From Parapristionchus giblindavisi (taxonomy: Eukaryota > Nematoda > Chromadorea > Rhabditida > Diplogasteridae): DNA of 64,000 bases. The position numbers and the translations under genes are program-made. Below, in pieces: positions 1-11,066 of this stretch; within the stretch, counting starts at the first letter, position 1; every line of letters starts with the position of its first letter. Where the stretch lies: positions 1,364,001 through 1,428,000 of the forward strand of contig CALSFV010000216.1 of NCBI GenBank assembly GCA_943737045.1, read 5' to 3'. Under the pieces are notes generated by a model. That model saw only the letters and a program-made list of their open reading frames with translations, did not search any database and was not told the origin of the DNA.

Positions 1-25
1 CACGTACTAAATGTACTAAATTTTT
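1..25. other. non-satellite or diverged left edge
   Basis: The first 25 bases (two TACTAAAT-like words, then T-rich) do not match what normally precedes ATATACCACGTG in the monomer, which is CTTATCGTAGC. From base 26 the sequence follows the consensus. This is either the left end of the array, a junction with an inserted element, or a rearranged monomer. Too little is visible to decide. Confidence 0.5.
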
Positions 26-3000
26 ATATACCACGTGAAAGAGCAAAAAATTCTGAATAATCTACACTTCAGTTCAAGTCAAACTGAAATCTTGTGTTGA
101 TTCCACAATGCCTAAAGTACAAAAGTAGCTTTCACTCTGATAAGACCAAAAGAATACCTGACATGAAAAAGTTTCTGCTAGACCCAGCGTGTCATATACC
201 AAACGAAAGAGCAAAAAATTCTGAGTATTTTGCAACGTTCCATGTTGAACAACGGCCGCTCCAGCCGAATTAACAACATTGAACCATGCATTTTTAGCAT
301 TAAAGAATTCGTGACACGCCAATATTTAATCTAAACTTATCGTAGCATATACCACGTGAAAGAGCAAAAAATTCTGAATAATCTACACTTCAGTTCATGT
401 CAAACTGTAATCTTGTGTTGATTCCACAATGCCCAAAGTACAAAAGTAGCTTTCACTTTGATAAGACCAAAAGAATACCTGACATGAAAAATTTTCTGCT
501 AGACCCAGCGTGTCATATACCAAACGAAAGAGCAAAAAATTCTGAGTATTTTGCAACGTTCCATGTTGAACAACGGCCGCTCCAACCGAATTAACAACAT
601 TGAACCATGCATTTTTAGCATTAAAGAATTCGTGTCACGCCAATATTTAATCTAAACTTATCGTAGCATATACCACGTGAAAGAGCAAAAAATTCTGAAT
701 AATCTACACTTCAGTTCAAGTCAAACTGTAATCTTGTGTTGATTCCACAATGCCTAAAGTACAAAAGTAGCTTTCACTCTGATAAGACCAAAAGAATACC
801 TGACATGAAAAAGTTTCTGCTAGACCCAGCGTGTCATATACCAAACGAAAGAGCAAAAAATTCTGAGTATTTTGCAACGTTCCATGTTGAACAACGGCCG
901 CTCCAGCCGAATTAACAACATTGAACCATGCATTTTTAGCATTAAAGAATTCGTGTCACGCCAATATTTAATCTAAACTTATCGTAGCATATACCACGTG
1001 AAAGAGCAAAAAATTCTGAATAATCTACACTTCAGTTCATGTCAAACTGTAATCTTGTGTTGATTCCACAATGCCCAAAGTACAAAAGTAGCTTTCACTC
1101 TGATAAGACCAAAAGAATACCTGACATGAAAAATTTTCTGCTAGACCCAGCGTGTCATATACCAAACGAAAGAGCAAAAAATTCTGAGTATTTTGCAACG
1201 TTCCATGTTGAACAACGGCCGCTCCAGCCGAATTAACAACATTGAACCATGCATTTTTAGCATTAAAGAATTCGTGACACGCCAATATTTAATCTAAACT
1301 TATCGTAGCATATACCACGTGAAAGAGCAAAAAATTCTGAATAATCTACACTTCAGTTCATGTCAAACTGTAATCTTGTGTTGATTCCACAATGCCCAAA
1401 GTACAAAAGTAGCTTTCACTTTGATAAGACCAAAAGAATACCTGACATGAAAAAGTTTCTGCTAGACCCAGCGTGTCATATACCAAACGAAAGAGCAAAA
1501 AATTCTGAGTATTTTGCAACGTTCCATGTTGAACAACGGCCGCTCCAGCCGAATTAACAACATTGAACCATGCATTTTTAGCATTAAAGAATTCGTGACA
1601 CGCCAATATTTAATCTAAACTTATCGTAGCATATACCACGTGAAAGAGCAAAAAATTCTGAATAATCTACACTTCAGTTCAAGTCAAACTGTAATCTTGT
1701 GTTGATTCCACAATGCCTAAAGTACAAAAGTAGCTTTCACTCTGATAAGACCAAAAGAATACCTGACATGAAAAAGTTTCTGCTAGACCCAGCGTGTCAT
1801 ATACCAAACGAAAGAGCAAAAAATTCTGAGTATTTTGCAACGTTCCATGTTGAACAACGGCCGCTCCAGCCGAATTAACAACATTGAACCATGCATTTTT
1901 AGCATTAAAGAATTCGTGTCACGCCAATATTTAATCTAAACTTATCGTAGCATATACCACGTGAAAGAGCAAAAAATTCTGAATAATCTACACTTCAGTT
2001 CATGTCAAACTGTAATCTTGTGTTGATTCCACAATGCCCAAAGTACAAAAGTAGCTTTCACTCTGATAAGACCAAAAGAATACCTGACATGAAAAATTTT
2101 CTGCTAGACCCAGCGTGTCATATACCAAACGAAAGAGCAAAAAATTCTGAGTATTTTGCAACGTTCCATGTTGAACAACGGCCGCTCCAGCCGAATTAAC
2201 AACATTGAACCATGCATTTTTAGCATTAAAGAATTCGTGACACGCCAATATTTAATCTAAACTTATCGTAGCATATACCACGTGAAAGAGCAAAAAATTC
2301 TGAATAATCTACACTTCAGTTCATGTCAAACTGTAATCTTGTGTTGATTCCACAATGCCCAAAGTACAAAAGTAGCTTTCACTTTGATAAGACCAAAAGA
2401 ATACCTGACATGAAAAAGTTTCTGCTAGACCCAGCGTGTCATATACCAAACGAAAGAGCAAAAAATTCTGAGTATTTTGCAACGTTCCATGTTGAACAAC
2501 GGCCGCTCCAGCCGAATTAACAACATTGAACCATGCATTTTTAGCATTAAAGAATTCGTGACACGCCAATATTTAATCTAAACTTATCGTAGCATATACC
2601 ACGTGAAAGAGCAAAAAATTCTGAATAATCTACACTTCAGTTCAAGTCAGACTGTAATCTTGTGTTGATTCCACAATGCCCAAAGTACAAAAGTAGCTTT
2701 CACTTTGATAAGACCAAAAGAATACCTGACATGAAAAAGTTTCTGCTAGACCCAGCGTGTCATATACCAAACGAAAGAGCAAAAAATTCTGAGTATTTTG
2801 CAACGTTCCATGTTGAACAACGGCCGCTCCAGCCGAATTAACAACATTGAACCATGCATTTTTAGCATTAAAGAATTCGTGACACGCCAATATTTAATCT
2901 AAACTTATCGTAGCATATACCACGTGAAAGAGCAAAAAATTCTGAATAATCTACACTTCAGTTCAAGTCAAACTGTAATCTTGTGTTGATTCCACAATGC

Positions 3001-4281
3001 CTAAAGTACAAAAGTAGCTTTCACTCTGATAAGACCAAAAGAATACCTGACATGAAAAAGTTTCTGCTAGACCCAGCGTGTCATATACCAAACGAAAGAG
3101 CAAAAAATTCTGAGTATTTTGCAACGTTCCATGTTGAACAACGGCCGCTCCAGCCGAATTAACAACATTGAACCATGCATTTTTAGCATTAAAGAATTCG
3201 TGTCACGCCAATATTTAATCTAAACTTATCGTAGCATATACCACGTGAAAGAGCAAAAAATTCTGAATAATCTACACTTCAGTTCATGTCAAACTGTAAT
3301 CTTGTGTTGATTCCACAATGCCCAAAGTACAAAAGTAGCTTTCACTCTGATAAGACCAAAAGAATACCTGACATGAAAAAGTTTCTGCTAGACCCAGCGT
3401 GTCATATACCAAACGAAAGAGCAAAAAATTCTGAGTATTTTGCAACGTTCCATGTTGAACAACGGCCGCTCCAGCCGAATTAACAACATTGAACCATGCA
3501 TTTTTAGCATTAAAGAATTCGTGACACGCCAATATTTAATCTAAACTTATCGTAGCATATACCACGTGAAAGAGCAAAAAATTCTGAATAATCTACACTT
3601 CAGTTCAAGTCAAACTGTAATCTTGTGTTGATTCCACAATGCCTAAAGTACAAAAGTAGCTTTCACTCTGATAAGACCAAAAGAATACCTGACATGAAAA
3701 AGTTTCTGCTAGACCCAGCGTGTCATATACCAAACGAAAGAGCAAAAAATTCTGAGTATTTTGCAACGTTCCATGTTGAACAACGGCCGCTCCAGCCGAA
3801 TTAACAACATTGAACCATGCATTTTTAGCATTAAAGAATTCGTGTCACGCCAATATTTAATCTAAACTTATCGTAGCATATACCACGTGAAAGAGCAAAA
3901 AATTCTGAATAATCTACACTTCAGTTCATGTCAAACTGTAATCTTGTGTTGATTCCACAATGCCCAAAGTACAAAAGTAGCTTTCACTCTGATAAGACCA
4001 AAAGAATACCTGACATGAAAAAGTTTCTGCTAGACCCAGCGTGTCATATACCAAACGAAAGAGCAAAAAATTCTGAGTATTTTGCAACGTTCCATGTTGA
4101 ACAACGGCCGCTCCAGCCGAATTAACAACATTGAACCATGCATTTTTAGCATTAAAGAATTCGTGACACGCCAATATTTAATCTAAACTTATCGTAGCAT
4201 ATACCACGTGAAAGAGCAAAAAATTCTGAATAATCTACACTTCAGTTCATGTCAAACTGTAATCTTGTGTTGATTCCACAA
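26..4281 (+). repeat. 321-bp satellite array, block 1
   Basis: About 13 head-to-tail monomers of 321 bp, ending at the 4282 insertion. Two monomer types are interspersed: one with TTCAAGTC and GCCTAAAG, the other with TTCATGTC and GCCCAAAG. The odd base in the centre of CGTG(A/T)CACG varies between units. The pair of units at 1039-1680 recurs at 2002-2643, an offset of 963 bp (three monomers), showing local higher-order structure. Every unit carries one EcoRI site (GAATTC) near its end. No gene is seen; the repeated short open frames on both strands are by-products of the repeat. Confidence 0.97.
346..666 (+). repeat. reference monomer (321 bp), made of half A and half B
   Basis: This unit, taken from CATATACC to the next equivalent CATATACC, is used here as the type monomer. 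Half A (346-513, 168 bp) starts CATATACCACGTGAAAGAG and half B (514-666, 153 bp) starts CATATACCAAACGAAAGAG. Both continue with GCAAAAAATTCTGA, and the bases just before each start also align (CTAGACCCAGCGTGT against CTAAACTTATCGTAG). The rest is strongly diverged, so the 321-bp unit looks like an old dimer of a unit of about 160 bp. The monomer holds three TTAA sites, one CACGTG and one EcoRI site. 321 is divisible by three, so all units share one reading phase. Confidence 0.93.
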
Positions 4282-4650
4282 TAAATAATACTTTATCTTA
4301 TCAGCACATTAAATGCAGAAGGGGTCAAAACAGGGGGAATCTTCTTATCCACAAGATTCATCCTTTCGTCTCTGAGAGAATTGATCTCTATTCAAGAGAA
4401 CGGCAGCATATAAAACTTGATTAGAATAGTCGAATAACCCACGAAAATTTGACGTTGACCGAACCGCAGAGAGAAAAAGATTCTTCTGCCTTTTCTCTCT
4501 GCGGTTCGGTCGGTTGGACTGTTCTCTCTTTCTACTCTCGACTACACTCGCCTATTCCATCAAGAGAAAAAGGACCAACAGTTGAGTCCCCTCCTAGCAG
4601 ACTTTGGAAAGTCAGGAGCGGTATTTCCATCATGTCAAGCAGGCCGATTT
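4282..4650. mobile_element. 369-bp insertion with 8-9 bp target duplication, family unknown
   Basis: Satellite sequence is broken after TTCCACAA (4274-4281), and the same octamer restarts the monomer at 4651-4658. The duplication may be 9 bp (TTCCACAAT). The spacing from the monomer phase point at 4249 to the next at 4947 is 698 bp, which is 321 + 369 + 8. There are no clear terminal inverted repeats: the left end reads TAAATAATACTTTATC and the complement of the right end reads AATCGGCCTGCTTGAC. A strong internal hairpin lies at 4457-4511. An 8-bp duplication is seen in hAT, P and Merlin-type DNA transposons, but without inverted ends a short retroposed sequence is equally possible. No coding capacity. 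A 124-codon frame at 4449-4823 merely runs from the insert into satellite. Confidence 0.8.
4457..4511. repeat. 21-bp perfect hairpin inside the 369-bp insertion
   Basis: Arms 4457-4477 and 4491-4511 are perfect reverse complements, built on GACCGAACCGCAGAGAG, around a 13-base loop. The stem is GC-rich at its base in an AT-rich setting. It could be the core of a foldback element or a structured RNA; nothing else indicates which. Confidence 0.9.
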
Positions 4651-7101
4651 TTCCACAATGCCCAAAGTACAAAAGTAGCTTTCACTTTGATAAGACCAAA
4701 AGAATACCTGACATGAAAAATTTTCTGCTAGACCCAGCGTGTCATATACCAAACGAAAGAGCAAAAAATTCTGAGTACTTTGCACGTTCCTATGTTGAAC
4801 AACGGCCACTTCAGCCGAATTAACAAAATTGAATTATGCATTTTCGGCAATAAAGAATTCGTGGCACGTCAATACTTTATCGAAACGTATCGTAGCATAT
4901 ACCACGTGAAAGAGCAAAAAATTCTGAATAATCTACACTTCAGTTCATGTCAAACTGTAATCTTGTGTTGATTACACAATGCCCAAAGTACAAAAGTAGC
5001 TTTCACTTTGATAAGACCAAAAGAATACCTGACATGAAAAATGTTCTGCTAGACCCAGCGTGTCATATACCAAACGAAAGAGCAAAAAATTCTGAGTATT
5101 TTGCAACGTTCCATGTTGAACAACGGCCGCTCCAGCCGAATTAACAACATTGAACCATGCATTTTTAGCATTAAAGAATTCGTGTCACGCCAATATTTAA
5201 TCTAAACTTATCGTAGCATATACCACGTGAAAGAGCAAAAAATTCTGAATAATCTACACTTCAGTTCATGTAAAACTGTAATCTTGTGTTGATTCCACAA
5301 TGCCCAAAGTACAAAAGTAGCTTTCACTCTGATAAGACCAAAAGAATACCTGACATGAAAAATTTTCTGCTAGACCCAGCGTGTCATATACCAAACGAAA
5401 GAGCAAAAAATTCTGAGTATTTTGCAACGTTCCATGTTGAACAACGGCCGCTCCAGCCGAATTAACAACATTGAACCATGCATTTTTAGCATTAAAGAAT
5501 TCGTGACACGCCAATATTTAATCTAAACTTATCGTAGCATATACCACGTGAAAGAGCAAAAAATTCTGAATAATCTACATTTCAGTTCATGTCAAACTGT
5601 AATCTTGTGTTGATTCCACAATGCCCAAAGTACAAAAGTAGCTTTCACACTGATAAGACCAAAAGAATACCTGACATGAAAAATTTTCTGCTAGACCCAG
5701 CGTGTCATATACCAAACGAAAGAGCAAAAAATTCTGAGTATTTTGCAACGTTCCATGTTGAACAACGGCCGCTCCAGCCGAATTTACAACATTGAACCAT
5801 GCATTTTTAGCATTAAAGAATTCGTGACACGCCAATATTTAATCTAAACTTATCGTAGCATATACCACGTGAAAGAGCAAAAAATTCTGAATAATCTACA
5901 CTTCAGTTCATGTCAAACTGTAATCTTGTGTTGATTCCACAATGCCCAAAGTACAAAAGTAGCTTTCACTTTGATAAGACCAAAAGAATACCTGACATGA
6001 AAAAATTTTCTGCTAGACCCAGCGTGTCATATACCAAACGAAAGAGCAAAAAATTCTGAGTATTTTGCAACGTTCCATGTTGAACAACGGCCGCTCCAGC
6101 CGAATTAACAACATTGAACCATGCATTTTTAGCATTAAAGAATTCGTGTCACGCCAATATTTAATCTAAACTTATCGTAGCATATACCACGTGAAAGAGC
6201 AAAAAATTCTGAATAATCTACACTTCAGTTCAAGTCAAACTGTAATCTTGTGTTGATTCCACAATGCCTAAAGTACAAATGTAGCTTTCACTCTGATAAG
6301 ACCAAAAGAATACCTGACATGAAAAAGTTTCTGCTAGACCCAGCGTGTCATATACCAAACGAAAGAGCAAAAAATTCTGAGTATTTTGCAACGTTCCATG
6401 TTGAACAACGGCCGCTCCAGCCGAATTAACAACATTGAACCATGCATTTTTAGCATTAAAGAATTCGTGTCACGCCAATATTTAATCTAAACTTATCGTA
6501 GCATATACCACGTGAAAGAGCAAAAAATTCTGAATAATCTACACTTCAGTTCAAGTCAAACTGTAATCTTGTGTTGATTCCACAATGCCTAAAGTACAAA
6601 TGTAGCTTTCACTCTGATAAGACCAAAAGAATACCTGACATGAAAAAGTTTCTGCTAGACCCAGCGTGTCATATACCAAACGAAAGAGCAAAAAATTCTG
6701 AGTATTTTGCAACGTTCCATGTTGAACAACGGCCGCTCCAGCCGAATTAACAACATTGAACCATGCATTTTTAGCATTAAAGAATTCGTGTCACGCCAAT
6801 ATTTAATCTAAACTTATCGTAGCATATACCACGTGAAAGAGCAAAAAATTCTGAATAATCTACACTTCAGTTCATGTCAAACTGTAATCTTGTGTTGATT
6901 CCACAATGCCCAAAGTACAAAAGTAGCTTTCACTCTGATAAGACCAAAAGAATACCTGACATGAAAAATTTTCTGCTAGACCCAGCGTGTCATATACCAA
7001 ACGAAAGAGCAAAAAATTCTGAGTATTTTGCAACGTTCCATGTTGAACAACGGCCGCTCCAGCCGAATTAACAACATTGAACCATGCATTTTTAGCATTA
7101 A
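4651..7101 (+). repeat. 321-bp satellite array, block 2
   Basis: About seven and a half monomers between the 369-bp insertion and the first tRNA-bearing MITE. The unit around 5910 has one extra A (322 bp). Two consecutive units around 6232 and 6553 share the private change ACAAATGTAGC, so one is a tandem copy of the other. The last four bases, 7098-7101, are the left copy of the TTAA target duplication. Confidence 0.96.
4773..4895 (+). repeat. divergent half-B variant tract
   Basis: This B half differs at many positions from its neighbours: GAGTACTTTGCACGTTCCTATG, then CGGCCACTTC, GAATTATGCATTTTCGG, GTGGCACGTC, and an ending CTTTATCGAAACGTATCG in place of TTTAATCTAAACTTATCG. The same variant, with small changes, occurs at 19134-19255, and only its last 20 or so bases occur at 61981-61995. 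Its first part (GTACTTTGCACGTTCC to CCACTTC) recurs alone in many units between 17 and 41 kb. This patchwork suggests an older subfamily spread by short conversion tracts. Confidence 0.85.
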
Positions 7102-7475
7102 AGAAGGGGAACCAGGAGATTTAGTGTGCACTATTGTCATGGCTAACGTGGGAGATAGGAAGTGGCGCTATATTCTCTATTAGAATTGAGAGATGGAGCG
7201 CATAGAGCGTGTAGCTCACTGGTTAGTAGTCGGCGCTTGTAACCGCGCCACGCGGGTTCGATACCCGTTTGCAATTCTCAATACATTTGTCTTTCATATT
7301 TGAAATTGCGCGCGTTCCCTGAGGACATCTTGGGGGAATAACGAGCTTTGAGCTCGGATTACGGTATTCCAGTGTACCTATAATTTTAGAGAAAATTGTT
7401 TTTGGATGCAGGGAAATGTGATCTATATTTCTGCCTGGCCAGTTTAGTCACGAAAAAACTCGTGGGTCCCCTTCT
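7102..7475. mobile_element. 374-bp TTAA-flanked MITE with tRNA-like module, copy 1
   Basis: The element is flanked by TTAA on both sides (7098-7101 and 7476-7479) and begins AGAAGGGGA and ends TCCCCTTCT, a perfect 9-bp inverted repeat. The similarity continues imperfectly to about 29 bp (left ACCAGGAGATTTAGTGTG, complement of right CCCACGAGTTTTTTCGTG). Monomer spacing (6874 to 7573 = 699 bp) equals 321 + 374 + 4, so a 4-bp TTAA duplication fits exactly. TTAA duplication is the signature of piggyBac-type transposition, but no transposase is encoded and the ends do not begin with CCC as in classical piggyBac, so the family is an inference. A tRNA-like segment lies in the middle. Confidence 0.9.
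7205..7275 (+). pseudogene. degenerate tRNA-like sequence in MITE copy 1 (Pol III A and B boxes)
   Basis: An A-box match TAGCTCACTGG (7212-7222) and a B-box match GGTTCGATACC (7255-7265) have tRNA spacing. The T arm folds: GCGGG (7252-7256), a 7-base loop, CCCGT (7264-7268). The anticodon stem folds perfectly: GGCGC (7232-7236) with GCGCC (7245-7249), but its loop TTGTAACC has 8 bases, not 7. The loop resembles threonine tRNA with TGT. The D stem and acceptor stem do not pair (GAGCGTG against TTGCAAT). This is therefore tRNA-derived, not a working tRNA, though the internal Pol III promoter looks intact. Confidence 0.75.
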
Positions 7476-10400
7476 TTAAAGAATTCGTGTCACGCCAATA
7501 TTTAATCTAAACTTATCGTAGCATATACCACGTGAAAGAGCAAAAAATTCTGAATAATCTACACTTCACTTCATGTCAAACTGTAATCTTGTGTTGATTC
7601 CACAATGCCCAAAGTACAAAAGTAGCTTTCACTATGATAAGACCAAAAGAATACCTGACATGAAAAAGTTTCTGCTAGACCCAGCGTGTCATATACCAAA
7701 CGAAAGAGCAAAAAATTCTGAGTATTTTGCAACGTTCCATGTTGAACAACGGCCGCTCCAGCCGAATTAACAACATTGAACCATGCATTTTTAGCATTAA
7801 AGAATTCGTGTCACGCCAATATTTAATCTAAACTTATCGTAGCATATACCACGTGAAAGAGCAAAAAATTCTGAATAATCTACACTTCAGTTCATGTCAA
7901 ACTGTAATCTTGTGTTGATTCCACAATGCCCAAAGTACAAAAGTAGCTTTCACTTTGATAAGACCAAAAGAATACCTGACATGAAAAAATTTTCTGCTAG
8001 ACCCAGCGTGTCATATACCAAACGAAAGAGCAAAAAATTCTGAGTATTTTGCAACGTTCCATGTTGAACAACGGCCGCTCCAGCCGAATTAACAACATTG
8101 AACCATGCATTTTTAGCATTAAAGAATTCGTGTCACGCCAATATTTAATCTAAACTTATCGTAGCATATACCACGTGAAAGAGCAAAAAATTCTGAATAA
8201 TCTACACTTCAGTTCAAGTCAAACTGTAATCTTGTGTTGATTCCACAATGCCTAAAGTACAAAAGTAGCTTTCACTCTGATAAGACCAAAAGAATACCTG
8301 ACATGAAAAAGTTTCTGCTAGACCCAGCGTGTCATATACCAAACGAAAGAGCAAAACATTCTGAGTATTTTGCAACGTTCCATGTTGAACAACGGCCGCT
8401 CCAGCCGAATTAACAACATTGAACCATGCATTTTTAGCATTAAAGAATTCGTGACACGCCAATATTTAATCTAAACTTATCGTAGCATATACCACGTGAA
8501 AGAGCAAAAAATTCTGAATAATCTACACTTCAGTTCATGTCAAACTGTAATCTTGTGTTGATTCCACAATGCCCAAAGTACAAAAGTAGCTTTCACTCTG
8601 ATAAGACCAAAAGAATACCTGACATGAAAAAGTTTCTGCTAGACCCAGCGTGTCATATACCAAACGAAAGAGCAAAAAATTCTGAGTATTTTGCAACGTT
8701 CCATGTTGAACAACGGCCGCTCCAGCCGAATTAACAACATTGAACCATGCATTTTTAGCATTAAAGAATTCGTGACACGCCAATATTTAATCTAAACTTA
8801 TCGTAGCATATACCACGTGAAAGAGCAAAAAATTCTGAATAATCTACACTTCAGTTCATGTCAAACTGTAATCTTGTGTTGATTCCACAATGCCCAAAGT
8901 ACAAAAGTAGCTTTCACTTTGATAAGACCAAAAGAATACCTGACATGAAAAAATTTTCTGCTAGACCCAGCGTGTCATATACCAAACGAAAGAGCAAAAA
9001 ATTCTGAGTATTTTGCAACGTTCCATGTTGAACAACGGCCGCTCCAGCCGAATTAACAACATTGAACCATGCATTTTTAGCATTAAAGAATTCGTGACAC
9101 GCCAATATTTAATCTAAACTTATCGTAGCATATACCACGTGAAAGAGCAAAAAATTCTGAATAATCTACACTTCAGTTCAAGTCAAACTGTAATCTTGTG
9201 TTGATTCCACAATGCCTAAAGTACAAAAGTAGCTTTCACTCTGATAAGACCAAAAGAATACCTGACATGAAAAAGTTTCTGCTAGACCCAGCGTGTCATA
9301 TACCAAACGAAAGAGCAAAAAATTCTGAGTATTTTGCAACGTTCCATGTTGAACAACGGCCGCTCCAGCCGAATTAACAACATTGAACCATGCATTTTTA
9401 GCATTAAAGAATTCGTGTCACGCCAATATTTAATCTAAACTTATCGTAGCATATACCACGTGAAAGAGCAAAAAATTCTGAATAATCTACACTTCAGTTC
9501 ATGTCAAACTGTAATCTTGTGTTGATTCCACAATGCCCAAAGTACAAAAGTAGCTTTCACTTTGATAAGACCAAAAGAATACCTGACATGAAAAATTTTC
9601 TGCTAGACCCAGCGTGTCATATACCAAACGAAAGAGCAAAAAATTCTGAGTATTTTGCAACGTTCCATGTTGAACAACGGCCGCTCCAGCCGAATTTACA
9701 ACATTGAACCATGCATTTTTAGCATTAAAGAATTCGTGACACGCCAATATTTAATCTAAACTTATCGTAGCATATACCACGTGAAAGAGCAAAAAATTCT
9801 GAATAATCTACACTTCAGTTCATGTCAAACTGTAATCTTGTGTTGATTCCACAATGCCCAAAGTACAAAAGTAGCTTTCACTTTGATAAGACCAAAAGAA
9901 TACCTGACATGAAAAAATTTTCTGCTAGACCCAGCGTGTCATATACCAAACGAAAGAGCAAAAAATTCTGAGTATTTTGCAACGTTCCATGTTGAACAAC
10001 GGCCGCTCCAGCCGAATTAACAACATTGAACCATGCATTTTTAGCATTAAAGAATTCGTGTCACGCCAATATTTAATCTAAACTTATCGTAGCATATACC
10101 ACGTGAAAGAGCAAAAAATTCTGAATAATCTACACTTCAGTTCAAGTCAAACTGTAATCTTGTGTTGATTCCACAATGCCTAAAGTACAAATGTAGCTTT
10201 CACTCTGATAAGACCAAAAGAATACCTGACATGAAAAAGTTTCTGCTAGACCCAGCGTGTCATATACCAAACGAAAGAGCAAAAAATTCTGAGTATTTTG
10301 CAACGTTCCATGTTGAACAACGGCCGCTCCAGCCGAATTAACAACATTGAACCATGCATTTTTAGCATTAAAGAATTCGTGTCACGCCAATATTTAATCT

Positions 10401-10692
10401 AAACTTATCGTAGCATATACCACGTGAAAGAGCAAAAAAATCTGAATAATCTACACTTCAGTTCATGTCAAACTGTAATCTTGTGTTGATTCCACAATGC
10501 CCAAAGTACAAAAGTAGCTTTCACTCTGATAAGACCAAAAGAATACCTGACATGAAAAATTTTCTGCTAGACCCAGCGTGTCATATACCAAACGAAAGAG
10601 CAAAAAATTCTGAGTATTTTGCAACGTTCCATGTTGAACAACGGCCGCTCCAGCCGAATTAACAACATTGAACCATGCATTTTTAGCATTAA
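7476..10692 (+). repeat. 321-bp satellite array, block 3
   Basis: About ten monomers between the two MITE copies, including the boundary of the segmental duplication at 9500/9501. Three units have one extra A in GAAAAAATTTTCTG. The interval starts and ends with TTAA from the MITE target duplications. Confidence 0.96.
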
Positions 10693-11066
10693 AGAAGGGG
10701 AACCAGGAGATTTAGTGTGCACTATTGTCATGGCTAACGTGGGAGATAGGAAGTGGCGCTATATTCTCTATTAGAATTGATAGATGGAGCGCATAGAGCG
10801 TGTAGCTCACTGGTTAGTAGTCGGCGCTTGTAACCGCGCCACGCGGGTTCGATACCCGTTTGCAATTCTCAATACATTTGTCTTTCATATTTGAAATTGC
10901 GCGCGTTCCCTGAGGACATCTTGGGGGAATAACGAGCTTTGAGCTCGGATTACGGTATTCCAGTGTACCTATAATTTTAGAGAAAATTGTTTTTGGATGC
11001 AGGGAAATGTGATCTATATTTCTGCCTGGCCAGTTTAGTCACGAAAAAACTCGTGGGTCCCCTTCT
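10693..11066. mobile_element. 374-bp TTAA-flanked MITE with tRNA-like module, copy 2
   Basis: This copy has the same length, same TTAA flanks (10689-10692 and 11067-11070), same target position in the monomer and same ends as the copy 3591 bp upstream. The one difference I noticed is GAATTGATAG here against GAATTGAGAG. Shared target site and shared flanking satellite variants show that it arrived by duplication of the surrounding satellite, not by a second transposition. Confidence 0.92.
10796..10866 (+). pseudogene. degenerate tRNA-like sequence in MITE copy 2
   Basis: This segment is identical to that of copy 1: A box TAGCTCACTGG at 10803-10813, B box GGTTCGATACC at 10846-10856, the same folded T arm and 8-base anticodon loop, and unpaired acceptor and D arms. 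Both boxes remain intact after duplication. Confidence 0.75.

Larger units (their letters stand above)
5589..9500 (+). repeat. segmental duplication, copy 1 (3912 bp, includes MITE)
   Basis: The order of private variants here is repeated directly downstream. It starts with a unit reading CGAATTTACAAC (loss of the usual TAA), then a 322-bp unit with an extra A, units with ACAAATGTAGC, the MITE-bearing unit, a unit with CACTATGATAAG and CTTCACTTCATG, another 322-bp unit, a unit with AAAACATTCTG, and so on. This copy has two ACAAATGTAGC units where copy 2 has one. The offset to copy 2 is 3912 bp at the start, 3591 bp across the MITE and 4233 bp at the end, all changes being whole monomers. Confidence 0.92.

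Noticed and set aside
306..322. CENP-B box in TTCGTGACACGCCAA
   Set aside because: Only TTCG, one A and one C of the core pattern fit; the essential CGGG is CCAA. Not a credible box.
397..594. 65-codon plus-strand frame repeated in most monomers, starting MSNCNLVLIPQCPK
   Set aside because: It is simply the monomer read in one frame. Many copies lose the ATG (TTCAAGTC), gain a stop (ACAATGACC on the plus strand) or shift by one base, with no sign of selection for coding and no promoter or conserved start context.
1037..1285. 82-codon minus-strand frame repeated in most monomers, starting MACHEFFNAKNAW
   Set aside because: It overlaps the plus frame on the other strand, breaks in units with an extra A or with CGTGTCACG (loss of ATG), and resembles no family I know. 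A satellite with 321 = 3 x 107 bases will repeat any chance frame.
4449..4823. 124-codon frame across the 369-bp insertion
   Set aside because: It begins in the insertion hairpin and continues into the ordinary satellite frame; a chance fusion across a junction.
7205..7275. A functional threonine tRNA gene
   Set aside because: Acceptor and D stems do not pair and the anticodon loop has 8 bases, so only a tRNA-derived promoter-like module is claimed.
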